From Entomortierella parvispora (lineage: Eukaryota > Mortierellomycota > Mortierellomycetes > Mortierellales > Mortierellaceae): a DNA stretch of 64,000 nucleotides. The notes under the pieces are model-generated. The model did no database searches and was not told where the DNA came from. It saw nothing but the letters and a program-made list of their open reading frames with translations. The stretch lies in the NCBI GenBank assembly GCA_963573315.1, contig OY752146.1, positions 620,001 to 684,000 on the forward strand, written 5' to 3'. Of the stretch, positions 1 to 11,700 are shown one piece after another. The position numbers were made by a program, and so were the translations under genes. Each line of letters starts with the position of its first letter. Within the stretch, counting starts at the first letter, position 1.

Positions 1-3000
1 AATTTTGACGACAAGGATGCGCCTCCCACGCCATCGATGCCCTCTACTGTCCACACAACAGCTACAACTCACAACAGCAACAAGGCTCGGAGTCTGCACG
101 CTCCTTCGACATCCACTATTGACGTTTTGGCCTTACCGGGTCTCCCTACCATGCCAGCTCCGATTCATGCTCACGGCATTGGCCCCTTGGACGGATCAAG
201 GTATGCAGACAAACCAGCTCCGCCCGTTGCTGCTCACAAGACGAGTTGCTTACGACCGCGCTTTTTTTTTTTTTTTATTCAGATCCACCAATGAACGACA
301 CAACTCTAGTCCTCAGCAGGATCTGGGGGCAGAGCCTTCCGAAACGATAGGCAATGTCGAGCCATGGCTGGCCCATGACAGCAGCAAAAAAGAACAGAGC
401 GACAATGCCTCCCCAATCACGACAGCCTCACCCAGTCACAGTTGGGCCATCTCAGCAGACACTGTGGACAGCTCATTTTCAACATCCCAGAGTACCACAG
501 AGGTACATACGCCCTTGACTTCTACTGGATCGAACTTTTCCAGGCCATATCAACAACGACGCCCCTCTCAAAACTCCGCCATATCGGTCACAGATGACGG
601 ATCTGTTGATGAAGAGGAAGAGGAGAGTCTCCCGCTTGCAGTTCAGGCAATAAGTGCAAACCGCATTTCGAGGATCTATGAGGAGGAATCGATGCAACAG
701 CAACTCAACCAGTCCCAGACATCTCTTTATTGCTCCGCACAGTCGACCCTCTCTGAAGATGCCGATCTGGGATCAAAATCAATATCCGGAAACAGCTTTG
801 GAAATCACGCTCGGAATTCGATTCGATTTTCAGAATATGGCATCATGTCTGCCAAAGATCTCCCCCTGGCGCCTCTTTCTATTACAACGCCTCTGAGTGA
901 CAGCTCTGAACTGGACAAGCCATTGCCACGGAGACCTGCTTCGATGTTTATTCCTGTCGTAAGCGATCTAGGAAATCATGACTCAAATACTGGGGCATTG
1001 GAGCCTAGTGCCATGGAGGATACGGCGACAACCCCTCAACCAACCGTCGATGGCTCAAAAGATGTCTTTATAAACATGCGATCGCTCACTGTCCCAGGGT
1101 CGTCTACAACAGGAATTCGACCAGCAACAATATGCATCAGTGCAGAGGAGGCCTCCAAGCTGCCAAACTCACTCTCGAACGCAACAGAGTCAGGACTAGG
1201 CGCGAATTTGTCGCCCGCGGCGCAGAGAGAGGCAGCGGAGACTCTTGCATCCCAGACTGCGGCACGCTGCTTCAAGGAAGACGATACTTTTATGAAGCGA
1301 GAAGACATTTCGTGCTACCTTGGAACTGCAAAACCCTTCAACCGACGAGTGCTGACATTTTACATGTCCCATTTCGACTTCTCAGGGCGAAGGCTGGACC
1401 AAGCTTTCCGTCAGCTTTGCCATAAGCTCATCCTCAAGGGAGAGACTCAGGAGGTGGATAGAATCTTGGAGGCGTTCGCACAACGATTTGTTGAGTGCAA
1501 CCCAGAGTCGATATTCGGGTCCAAAGATGTGGTCCACGCCATCTCGTACTCGATTTTGCTTCTCAACACGGACCTTCACGTAGTCCAGCAATCGAGCTCC
1601 AGCAAAATGTCAAGAAGTGCCTTTGTCAAGAATACTTTGCAAGTCGTGCAGGCTCAAACTCAATACCAACTGGACCCCCGACCGTCAGAGGATTCGTCTG
1701 GACATGGATTGACTCTGACAAGGACCATGACTGGAGAGAACAGTATTAATGGTTCTCTCTTGGGGTCTAATCTGTCGAGCGGCAATAGTCCAGGATCATC
1801 CGCGAACAAGAAGAAAACACCAAGTATCAAAAGCTGGAAATCAGGGACTTCTTTCCAGGGCAAATCATCCAAAATGGGCACGGATCCAAAGGCCAATGGC
1901 GGACATGGCAATGGCAGGTTCTGGATTAGTGAGCTAGAGTCATTACTCAAGGACATCTACTCGACCGTAAAGCACAACCAGATTCTTCTCCCTACCTCGT
2001 CAGCTTTGCAGCACCATCGGTACACGCAATTGCACCCCCAGTCGCCAACGGTATCTATACTTCCCCACACTGGCTCAGGCGCCCATTTGAGCGGAATGCC
2101 AAGTCCATCAAAGTCTGGAGGATTCTTGCCCAGACTATCGAGGCAGGTGCAGCCCACAGCACTGACAGATGCAGGATACCATATTGGCGCTGGTGGCATG
2201 GTCACCAACCTTAACTCCGTAACACCCAAGATTGGCATCGTCCGACGCAATTCTATCAATGCCCGGACAAAGCAACTCAGACTCGACGCCATGCAGCGAC
2301 TTACAGCACAAGCAGCAGAGGGTCAAACATCTAAGCACCATCCCAGTCACCGGTTCAGCGTTGCTACAACCAGCGCGACTTCAGTCACGGCTAACCGTGG
2401 TGGATTGAGAGAACCCGAGCATCATGTCAGTCATCGCCACTCTACCTTTGTGCCCACTTTGTCTCAGATCCAAGGAACTTCTGTATCTAGGGCGGCAACT
2501 CTGATGGGTCACCCCGCTCAGGAGGCAACCATCAACCCTCAAAGCGAATCTCAGATCGAGCTTCAACCCTTGCAGAGAATGGAAGGAATCCTCTTCCGAA
2601 AACATCTTTTGGAGCGGGCGGATAAAAAGGCGCCTCACCGTGCCTGGCGTCAGCTTTTGGTTGTCTTGGATCAAGCGGGATTATCCATGTTTAGGGCGGA
2701 CGGGCAGATGGGTCAGGCATTTGAGGAACAGGGCATTCTCTTTGACGAGATTCGGCTGCAGCACACTATCACAAACATCTTGCCTCCACCTGGATACTCT
2801 GCGTCGAGGCGGCATGTCTTTGCGATCCAGCTGTACACTGGGGCCGTCTATTTGTTCCAAACCTCGACTGCAAGAGAATGTGAAGACTGGGCTCGCACAT
2901 GCAACTACTGGGCTGCACGTACGTCCAAGGAACCGTTACCTGGCGGAGTCATCAATATGGACTACGGTTGGGGTCGATCGTTGGATATGTTAGCTAATCA

Positions 3001-3868
3001 GCAGCAACAGCAGCAGCAGCAGCCCGGATTCCAACTCTCGCATCTTCAGGCCAATGGCTCTTCCACCTCTGTCCTCAACTCCAGTAACGACAGCGGAACC
3101 AACTTGGCGAATCTGACGTCAGATACTGTCGACACTGCGCCAACCGCAACATCCTCAGCGGCGTCGGAGGATGACAGAGACGACCGGTCGATCCGCACGA
3201 CCAATTCGCTCAATGCTGGAACCAGCTATTTGAACCATCCTCCTCCAATGCAATCACCTTCTCTCAGTGCAACAGGGACAACCACACCGATGACTTCATC
3301 TGGATCCATGACTTCATCGTCTCCTTACCCCTATGGCAACTCTGGTGTTGGCAGTGGTCGATCAGCATCAATCAAATCAACCACATCATCCAAGTACGGC
3401 GGTGCGGGCTCTTCCAACTCTGTTCCTCTGGGAGATCGCGTGATGCTCTTTGAGTGGTCTCCACCGCTCCCCACAATGAGCATGGCGACCCTTACCGAGG
3501 TCGAGCAATGCGAAGCATTGAAGCGTTTCAGTGCTGGACTCGAGGCCGAGATGGAGGTTCATCAAGCTCATAGGATACCAATGACAGCGCTGGTAAGACG
3601 TTTTTCTTTCTTTAATTTCTTGTATTTATTCTCCCCTCGAGATTTACTGACTACCTCCCATTTTCTGTTTCTTCTGCTAATATAGTTTCTGCCAAAGTCC
3701 CACAACTACGCGAAAGCATTTAATAATTGGGAACGGCGGTCAAGGTACCTTCTCAAGGAGATGGTCAAGTACCAAATTTATGTAGAGTGTCTAGAATGTA
3801 ACATCAAAGAGGCTCAAGCCGCCAATGAAGGATTGGCCCTTGAGTCCCCTCCTCCGGAAATTCAATAA
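1..3868 (+). CDS. EFA6/PSD-type Arf GEF (Sec7 + PH domains), 5' partial
   Basis: Predicted guanine-nucleotide exchange factor that loads GTP onto Arf GTPases at membranes. The reading frame is open from base 1, so the start lies upstream. Exons are 1-200, 283-3592 and 3686-3868 (introns GTATGC...AG and GTAAGA...AG, phases consistent), giving at least 1230 residues and a TAA stop. The Sec7 domain starts near 1220: GETQEVDRILEAFAQRF carries the catalytic 'glutamate finger' in the G-E-x-Q position, followed by the hallmark LLLNTDLH near 1560. Its last helices (ISELESLLKDIYSTVKHN, near 1925) come after a roughly 80-100 residue Ser/Thr-rich insertion. A PH domain lies at about 2575-2950 (EGILFRKHLLE ... 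ECEDWARTCNYWAA). The C-terminal helical tail (NWERRSRYLLKEMVKYQIY) matches the segment that follows PH in EFA6/PSD proteins. A Q8 run sits near 3000. The N-terminal third is low-complexity. AATAAA overlaps the stop region. Family assignment is firm; the exact orthologue is not determined. Confidence 0.88.
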
Positions 3869-4647
3869 ATTAGTGCTCCGGATCTTTTCCCTCTGCCTCA
3901 TTGCTCCATACTTGAAGAGGGTCGCTCTTTGGCTTCCATGACCTTGTCACGAAATCAATCTGTTTTTTTTTTTTTTTTTTTTTTTGCATAGCAGGCTCAG
4001 ATAGAATCTGGTTCTGCGACGGGCGTTAATGTCAGACTGTTTTACGGCGATTTCAGAGCAAATAGAAACAGGGGGATGGACAGGTCAATAAGTAGATAAA
4101 GTCCATCACCCGGACAAGAATAGAAATACAACTTACGAAACTTACACAATTTGGGGTATCGCCGGATAAAAGCCGAAGTTGCACTCCAGTCATCTATAAG
4201 GCCGATGATGATGGGGTGCTGCAAGAGTCACTTGAGTTGGTAAGATGGGTATGAGGATTATGGGGATACCATAAAACGGCGATGATTAACGCTATATCAT
4301 ATCTCTCGCTACGATGGATGATAGTTTGACCATTGTTGCGATTGGCAGCACCGAGGAGGACAATAATATAGATGCTGGTTTGATCATCTCCCTGCCTTCG
4401 CATGCAGCATCTGCCTTGTCTATCTATGTGGGTCAAGAGACAGAAGGTGGGTGTCGCCCCCCGTAACACCATTATATATGATTGGGATTCGGCGATATAT
4501 TTTTTGCCTGACACATTTGTTCATCACCCACCATCCTTGCGGACACGAGCACCTCCCACGCCCCCCTTTTTTTTTTTTTTGCAAAGCTCACTTTGTCCAA
4601 TCATGAAGTTGACTGGAGACAGTTGACGAACAAGGACAATAGTTTTA
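3869..4647. other. Convergent intergenic region, no gene seen
   Basis: This lies between the stop codons of two convergent genes. It holds a T-tract at about 3963-3985 and another near 4567-4581. Short open frames exist, but none has recognisable domains or splice support. It probably holds the 3' UTRs and poly(A) signals of both neighbours. Confidence 0.6.
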
Positions 4648-4822
4648 TTAAGCTACCGATGTCGGCACTGGCGACGGTGGTCCTCTACTTGACAGTCCAC
4701 TAGTGGCAGTACTTCCGTTCATCTCACTATATGCATGCTGCAGTTGTTGTTGTTGTTCTTGGTGTTGTTGTTGTTGCTGCTGTTTCTGCTGCTGCTGTTG
4801 TTGTTGTTGTTGTTGTTGTTGC

Positions 4823-4901
<79 letters not shown>

Positions 4902-5161
4902 GCTTAATTTTGTTCATCATCACCTCACGGTATTTATCCGTTCGAATAAATTTCGGAACAGAGTCTGTCGACATCAATCGGAAGACGTGCTCATGGATTC
5001 TGTCGAAAAGCGAAATGTGGATCAGTTCTTTTGGTCCTGCTGCTGCTCGATTGCTGCTGCTGCTGCTGCCAAAACTACCGGCTCCACCCGTCGAGTGTGA
5101 AGAAGAAGGTCCTGACACCCCGACCATGCCGCCGGCAGCGCCAACATCGCTACCACTGCTT

Positions 5162-5192
<31 letters not shown>

Positions 5193-7298
5193 CGCCCTCA
5201 CTTTTGGCCGACTCTGTGTCAAGAGAAGCACTCTGGAGATTAGCCGCTAATGAGCTTCCATCAGTGAGGGAGTCTGACGCCGGCGTCTCCATGTTCCTGA
5301 CCACTGCCTGCATATAAGAACTGATATATTGGCGCATCTGATGTGGCAAATTCAGCTCCTTTGGGGCGCCAGAGATCAGATAGGTCTCGTGAATGGAGAA
5401 TGCTTGAGTGCAAATCTGCTTTTCGAGTTCCCGCAACGTGGCTGGATGAGGCGCTGACTGAGGAGGAGAAGAGGAGGAAGCCCCTGCGGCTTGCACATCT
5501 GCGGCTTCTTGTTGTCCAGCGAGAAGTGCCAGGGATTGCGCGTAAAGCCGACTGGAATGGATCAAGGTGTGGAAGCGACTCTTGTAATCCAGCACCTCTA
5601 GGTAGAACGACAGATTCTCCTCGCAAATATTTTGCTTCAAAAAGTTCTTGAACATCTCTCGCAAGGTCTGGTTGGACAAGATCAATCTGAGTCGTGCCGA
5701 TGTGGTCACTTGAGAGGACGAGGACGAGCCTGAAGCGAGCGGGGACGAGACGATCCCCCCTCCACCGGCAGTATAACCTGCTGAACCACCATTGCTGCCG
5801 CTCTCTCGATGACCGACAGAATCCTTTCCAGAGGAAGAGGGCGCATAGTTGGACTGTGCATCAGAAAATGAGAATTGCAGTGCAGGATCGTTGAGGATTT
5901 GAGAAAGGCGCTTGCTGGACTGACTCAAGGTATCTTCGGAGGGGTAATTGGAGGACGACCCGTTGTGAAGAGACGACTCATCTGACGATCTTCTCTTCTC
6001 CCTTGCGACGGCGACAGAGATGGGAAGTCGAGGGAGGGTGCTGGAGGTCAACTTGAACTGGGCTGACAGTGGGTGTATCTCGTGGTGGTGCTTGTCCAGC
6101 CTAGGTCCCAATGGTGATCTCTCTACGAGGCAGCGTGGACAAATCTTTTTAGTATGGATCACGGATACTAAAGAACAAAAAAAAGGAGTCCAAAAAAACT
6201 TACCATCCATCCAGTCCGTGTTGACACTGCTTCCTCGACTCCGGACAAATGTCTCCCAACCAACGACCACGCGTCCAAGTTCTGTAAAGTGATACAAAGC
6301 AGAATTCCCGCTCCTGAACAAAGATGTCCCCAATCCCAACTCCTCTCCTACTTGTTCAATGTATCGCGCCGAAACCATTTCTTGTGCTATCCTGATCGCC
6401 TCCTCCTTGCTGATGACTGTCGTATAATCCAAAAGCCAGTCGACAGCCGCCTTTCCGTAGAATGTATGTCTGTAGACGTCATAGTTGTGGTGCTGGTCCT
6501 TCACCTCGATACCATTGCACCGATCAGCATTCATCTGAATTCGATCCCTTTTCGGGCTCGATGCCGGACCCTCTCCGCCTGGTGAACCCGCCAAGGACGT
6601 CGGAGCCACGGTGTTGGGACGGAGTCCAGCAAAGCGCTTAAAGATAGCATCGACGGCCTTTTGGTTCAAAACAATAGTGTCTTCATCCTCGGCTCTCTCA
6701 AGAAACAAGATCCGAGGAGTCGCATTTGCGGTGATATGCCGAGTCGCCTCCACAGACAAAGAGTTTCTGTGCACAAATTTCTCGACAATGTGAGCACCCT
6801 TTCCAGTGACTTGATACACGCCTTTGGATTGGAAATCTCGCTTGCCGGGGTCTGAGGCGCATTCGCATAGTCGGGCATCCATAAACGTCTGGCACAAATT
6901 CTTGGCCATGTCAGGGGCCAGCGAGAATTGGGTGGTGACCACTCGGGTGATTATTCTAGTCGGATCCTTTGGGTCGGTCTCCTTGTGGGCCTGGATGAAC
7001 TGCAGTCCTCTCAAGTTTTTGATGGCTTCCTCTGCTGTGAACGAGTTTGGATAACTCTTGAACATGCTCTTGTGTGTCTCAATTGGCAGTGAGATCATCA
7101 ACGTTGCAAAGAGGTCGAAAATGTTCTGTATGATTATATGCAACCCAGCAGAAAAATGATACCCTGTCAGTGAGCTTTCCTCCTGTCCTTGCACCTTCCT
7201 CGGCGCACACCTGCCTTTTAAAAAGTTCTCTCTCTTACCTTTGCGAACGCTCGACCCGATGTCGTGGTCTTCATTTGTGATGATCCAGCAGCTGTCAT
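4648..7298 (-). CDS. Sst2/FlbA-type RGS protein (DEP-DEP-RGS)
   Basis: Predicted GTPase-activating regulator of a heterotrimeric G-protein alpha subunit, of the fungal Sst2/FlbA class. The start is ATG at 7298-7296. Exon 1 is 7239-7298 (20 codons) and exon 2 begins at 7125 after a 113-nt GTAAGA...CAG intron. The splice creates the conserved GRAFAKNIFDLFATLMISLP join typical of FlbA-like N-termini. DEP domain 1 covers roughly residues 20-150 (SFTAEEAIKNLRGLQFIQ ... FMDARLCECA). DEP 2 is at about 225-305 (FYGKAAVDWLLDY). The RGS box runs from about 500 (LREMFKNFLKQNICEENLSFY) to about 770 (FDRIHEHVFRLMSTDSVPKF), with Ser/Gly-rich insertions splitting it. A possible 36-nt in-frame intron (6168-6203, GTAAGT...TAG) is unusually short, so it may be retained coding sequence. 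If retained, the protein is about 845 residues. The tail has 39 consecutive Gln. AATAAA overlaps the stop codon. Confidence 0.88.
4742..4902. repeat. (CAA/CAG)n trinucleotide repeat coding poly-Gln
   Basis: On the minus strand this is a nearly pure CAA run with a few CAG. It encodes 39 uninterrupted Gln (4786-4902), followed by a broken Q-rich tail, at the C-terminus of the RGS protein. A second codon repeat, (TAC)n on the plus strand at about 5160-5192, encodes poly-Ser/Val-type runs in the same gene. Confidence 0.95.
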
Positions 7299-8722
7299 GA
7301 GGAGGATCCAAGTGTAAGTACGAGGGAATATAGGAAAATGAAGATCAACAAAAAAGAAAAAATGAACAAGGAGTAGGACACCACCGATCCGTTGCTCCCT
7401 CGCTTCCTAGTCCAGCCCATCTATCATATCGGCAATCTCTTGCCCCTTTGCTTCTCTTCTTCATTTGCCCATTCTGACTAAAGCCATCTCCCTTTTGCCA
7501 AAGCCTTTCCATAGTTCCAATTGCTCCTCGTGAGGAAAGGCAAACTGAAAAAGGGGCAGGTGGCCAAAAAGCGAAAGAAATCTCCTCCATTTAATGTAAC
7601 AGGATGGGAGGAACAGGAGAGACGAAGCTCCCCTTCGGTTCTAACCTTCTCGGCGCCGATGCTCGTTTTTTTTTTTTTTTTTTTTTTTTTTGCTGCCATG
7701 AAAGTATGAAAACGGGGGAAGGGGTCTTGTCAGCAAGGAAGAGCAAGGCCCAGAACGGTGAGCGCGCGAAGGACGCGAACTGCCACGCGAAAGTCTCCAC
7801 GCGGAATGTCAACGCGGTGCATCTCTCCCACGTTCACGGGCTCGTCAAGGGAATTGAAATGACTCTGAGAGCAGAGAAGGAAAGAGGAGGAAGAGGAGGA
7901 GAAATTCAAGGGCATGCTAGAACAAGGACTCGAAGTGTCGACAAAGCATACCTATCAGGAGGCCTTTCTTTTAGGATGATTAGAGTGGAAGAAACGGGAT
8001 GAGATGAGAATGGGGGATGAGGATGAAGATGAGAAGGGGATGAGCAAGAAAGAGAGTGGAAAAGGGTCGAGTCAGGAGCGAGGACAAGTGGCCCCCTTTT
8101 CTGCAACCAGCAAGCAACACGGCCAGGCCATGGCATGTCCCCGTCCGTCTGCCGACCCCTTGCGCGCGCGCACCGTCTCATCCTGTCTTACTGCCCCTGG
8201 GCAGTGTGTGTGGTCTGGACGGGCATCCATTCATTCATCCCATCCGTGTGTGTGTTTCCTACCTGGAGGGGGGATACAGCATCGACGATGGGGCGGGGCA
8301 GGGGCAGACACACAGACAGAGGCCAGGCAAAAGACACAGGCTGCTGCTGGAGAGCAGTGTGGTCGGTCTGTCCTGCATGCATGCATTGTGGGCATGCTCT
8401 CTCGCTCGCTCTCGCTCTCCGTCCGACCGTCGCACAAACAAATCGCAGCAGCAACAACAACACTGTTCACCCCCCTCCACTCCCTCCCACGCCCTGCCTG
8501 GGTGTTGTCCCTCCATCCCTGCCTGTTTGGCTGTTTGACTGTTTGACTGTCATCCACCGATCGTCCATTGTTCGCATCCCGCTGCATCCTCGTCTTTGGA
8601 AAAAAAAAAATAAGCCAGCCAGATCATCCAACGCGACACGACCAATCGGCATCCGCCTGATTGACTGTCCCTCCCTCCCTTCCATTCAACACATACCAGT
8701 CTAACTCAACCCAACGTCTGCA
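7299..8722. promoter_or_regulatory. Divergent promoter region between RGS gene and methyltransferase fusion gene
   Basis: This 1.4-kb stretch separates two divergently transcribed genes, so it should hold both promoters and 5' UTRs. It includes a T-tract of about 25 at 7667-7692, purine-rich sequence around 7860-8080, and CT/GT-rich sequence around 8160-8690 leading into the plus-strand start codon. Long overlapping open frames here are low-complexity by-products. No discrete operator was identified. Confidence 0.5.
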
Positions 8723-11700
8723 ATGGCTGATGCTCGGGCTCTTACTCCACCCAAACGCGGCCGAGGACGACCCCGCAAGTTATCTGCCCCGGACCAAAAG
8801 AGCACTCTGGACACCAGTTGCAAGCCCATCAAGGAGACGTGTGAGTCCTGCAGTGCCACAGGCGTAAAGATTCTCAGGCTCGGCCTTCTGAGTGTCTGTG
8901 CCGGCTGTCACCGCCTCATGCGTGGCGCTGCCAGCAGCAGCAGAAGACAAGGTCAACACAGCTCTGGTCGTGTGCATGACGCGTCCAAAAATTCTCTTCT
9001 CCACCGCGAGACGCCCGAGTTGAACGCCAACGTCGCGCCAGGTGAGTTTTCTTTTGCTTTTTGAGCAATTGATTCAGGTCAATATATCCGGCCTATTGAC
9101 GCCCAAGTTTCTCTTTCCAATTGCAGCGCCACTCCTTCCCGAAGACCCTCCAAAGTGCGCGCCAGAGAACACTTCGGCGTCTGTAATAACGACTGTAGCA
9201 TCCGACAACTCTGATGTGGACATTGCGACTCTCGAACAGGGGGAAAGCAGCAAAGAGAACAGTGACTCTATCCTGGAACCGTCCAGGGTCTTGTCTTCCA
9301 TGGTCTGCCCGCCAGGAAATCAAGCAGCAAAGGGTAATTGATATTTGATCAACCGTCGGCTTGAAGACTATTTTGATAAATGACATCCCCATGTCCAGGG
9401 TTCTAATTGTCGTCCATTTGCCTTTGATTGCAGCCAAAAACATCGCCGCGAAAGCGACAAAGCGTGTTCCTTCTCAATTTCACTCGATTTTTCCTTCTGC
9501 CTTGGCCTCCAAAAACCAAATCAAGAAATCAAAGGCGACTAAAAACGACCATATTAAGGATGCAGGAAATACTACGATAAACTCAAATCGCACCATACTA
9601 CCCGCACCGCTTACGGCAGACAACCCAGCAACAAAAAAGCCTGTCAAGCAAATAATTAGGAAGTCCGCGTTTCGCCCTATTGCTCCCCTTCCATCAGCAA
9701 CTACAGCCTCAAGAGTCATTGAAGGTTCAATTTCCACTGAGTTAAATGGAAACATTTTTGAATACAAATTCGGCCGTCCAGTGAAGGTCCACCTTGCGGA
9801 TGGAACATGGTGCTTTGGATCTACGATGGGCCAAGAGAATGGAAAGATCAAGGTCCGTATGGATGGACGAGATGCCAAGCAGGACGAGTGGATCGCCTTG
9901 GACAGTCCAGAGCTGAAATTGTTGACCGAATTAGAGATCGCGGATAGAAGAGCCAATATTCAAGAATTGGAGGGTAATTCTTTTCTGGAACCCGAAAAAA
10001 CGTTGTCGACGGTGTCGGCAAACTCAGAGGTGGAAAGCACTGTTGCATTCTTACAAAAAGACAGGTCAAGGGACCACATTGCCACATCGAAGCGCAAACC
10101 GTCTTCCCTACATTCAGATCTGCTTGTGCGTGAGTTATCCGTGGTGCACAGCACAGAGAGCATTTCACCGGAGGCCAGTGGAAAACGTCGCAAGATCGAC
10201 TTGAAGAACGAAGAGTTGGCGGCCAGGGAGCGACAGTCAAGCGAGGCATCAATAGAGTCCACGTTGAGCAGCGATTTTTTATCAGAGTCATCGTCCTCGT
10301 TGTCGCCAGTGCCACTAGACGAGGATGGAGACTCACTACTAGATGTGGACATTGAACAAGAAAGTGCTTCTATTGACTCAACTGAGACGCCACCTACTGT
10401 CGAAAAGCCCGTGGTCCAAACCACTCTAGGTTACCCCATCCACCTTGGTCTACCGCCAGTTGAGATTGTCCAGTTCAAGTACGAGGACGAAGAATCCGAA
10501 ATCCGAAGGCTTCTTCTTCGGGTCTTGGACACTGGGCTCATTGTAAACAAAATAGTGGAGGAACCGCCAGAGGAGATTATACGAACCAACAAAAAGCCTG
10601 GTGCAGAGAATGGCGACGGGAAAGACGGCGCAGAACCCGAGGATGATTCTTACAAACGGCTAAAGACTAAAGAAAAGTTCGTGGCAAGATTGGAGGCACG
10701 GCAGGAAGCTCTCATCACGCGCGGTGGAATAGACGTTCCTTTTGCAGAACCAAAACCAGTGTCAGAAAAAGATCTGGAGCGAATTCGAGAAATCCGACTG
10801 TTTGCAGTACGGAATATGTGTCACACTCCAATGATGCAGTTTGTACGCCAGGTCATCTACAACGAGGAAGACCGAAGGGATGCTCTTAACAATAGCGCGG
10901 AGCGGGGCAAATCCAGAGCTGCCAAAGTTCTTTCGGTTCGCAAGCCAGGCATCGGCCGACCAGGATCACTCTCATCACGGATCCTCGGGATTTCAGGAGA
11001 AGGAGCATCCGATCTCTTGTTCAATGAGGCCGGCTATATCGAGTCGACAAAACCAGTTGTAAAGTCCCAAGAATCGCAGGATATTAAGAAGGCAAAGCAA
11101 AAGCAGAGGAAGCTGGCGAAGCTAATGAAAGAACGCCGGCTAGTCAAGTCTATGCTCGAACTCCACCAATCTCAAGAGGAAACCATGGACCGGACCTTTC
11201 AAAGTCTTCGAAGTCTCACTAGGACTAATACCAAAAAGCGTATCACTGTTGACGACCATATCACTTTTCTGAGACAGACCATGGTTCCTGGAACACGAAT
11301 CCGTGCTCGAGATAAGCAGCTTGAATGGCTAACAGCTATAATCGAGGATGTCAGAAATAGCCGAGTGCTTGTTCATTACGAAGGATACCACGCTGTTTAC
11401 AACGAATGGATCGACATCAACAGTGAACGACTCCAATACGACCCCACGTTAGAACAGCCAGACCCCACGACCCAAACTGACATTGCCACTGTTGAAAAGG
11501 AGAGTGAGAGTATAGTCGACACTCAAAATGATGTAGATCTTGGGATTCAGGAGAGTGTACCGTCGGAGGAGCGAACGAGTGACAAAGACGAGCAGCCCCC
11601 GGCTCTCTTATCTACGGACGACAGCGAGGTTGTCGAGAACCCGACTGCATCTGCTGCAGAACTGATGGACCTTGTCGACGTAGTCCCAGCGGAAGAAGCC

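Noticed and set aside
4703-5317. Plus-strand open frames with about 40 consecutive Cys or Leu
   Set aside because: Antisense shadows of the CAA repeat in the RGS gene; no independent support.
8004-8704. Overlapping open frames of 160-190 codons upstream of the methyltransferase gene
   Set aside because: CT/GT-rich low-complexity sequence, open in several frames on both strands, with no domain; better read as promoter and leader.
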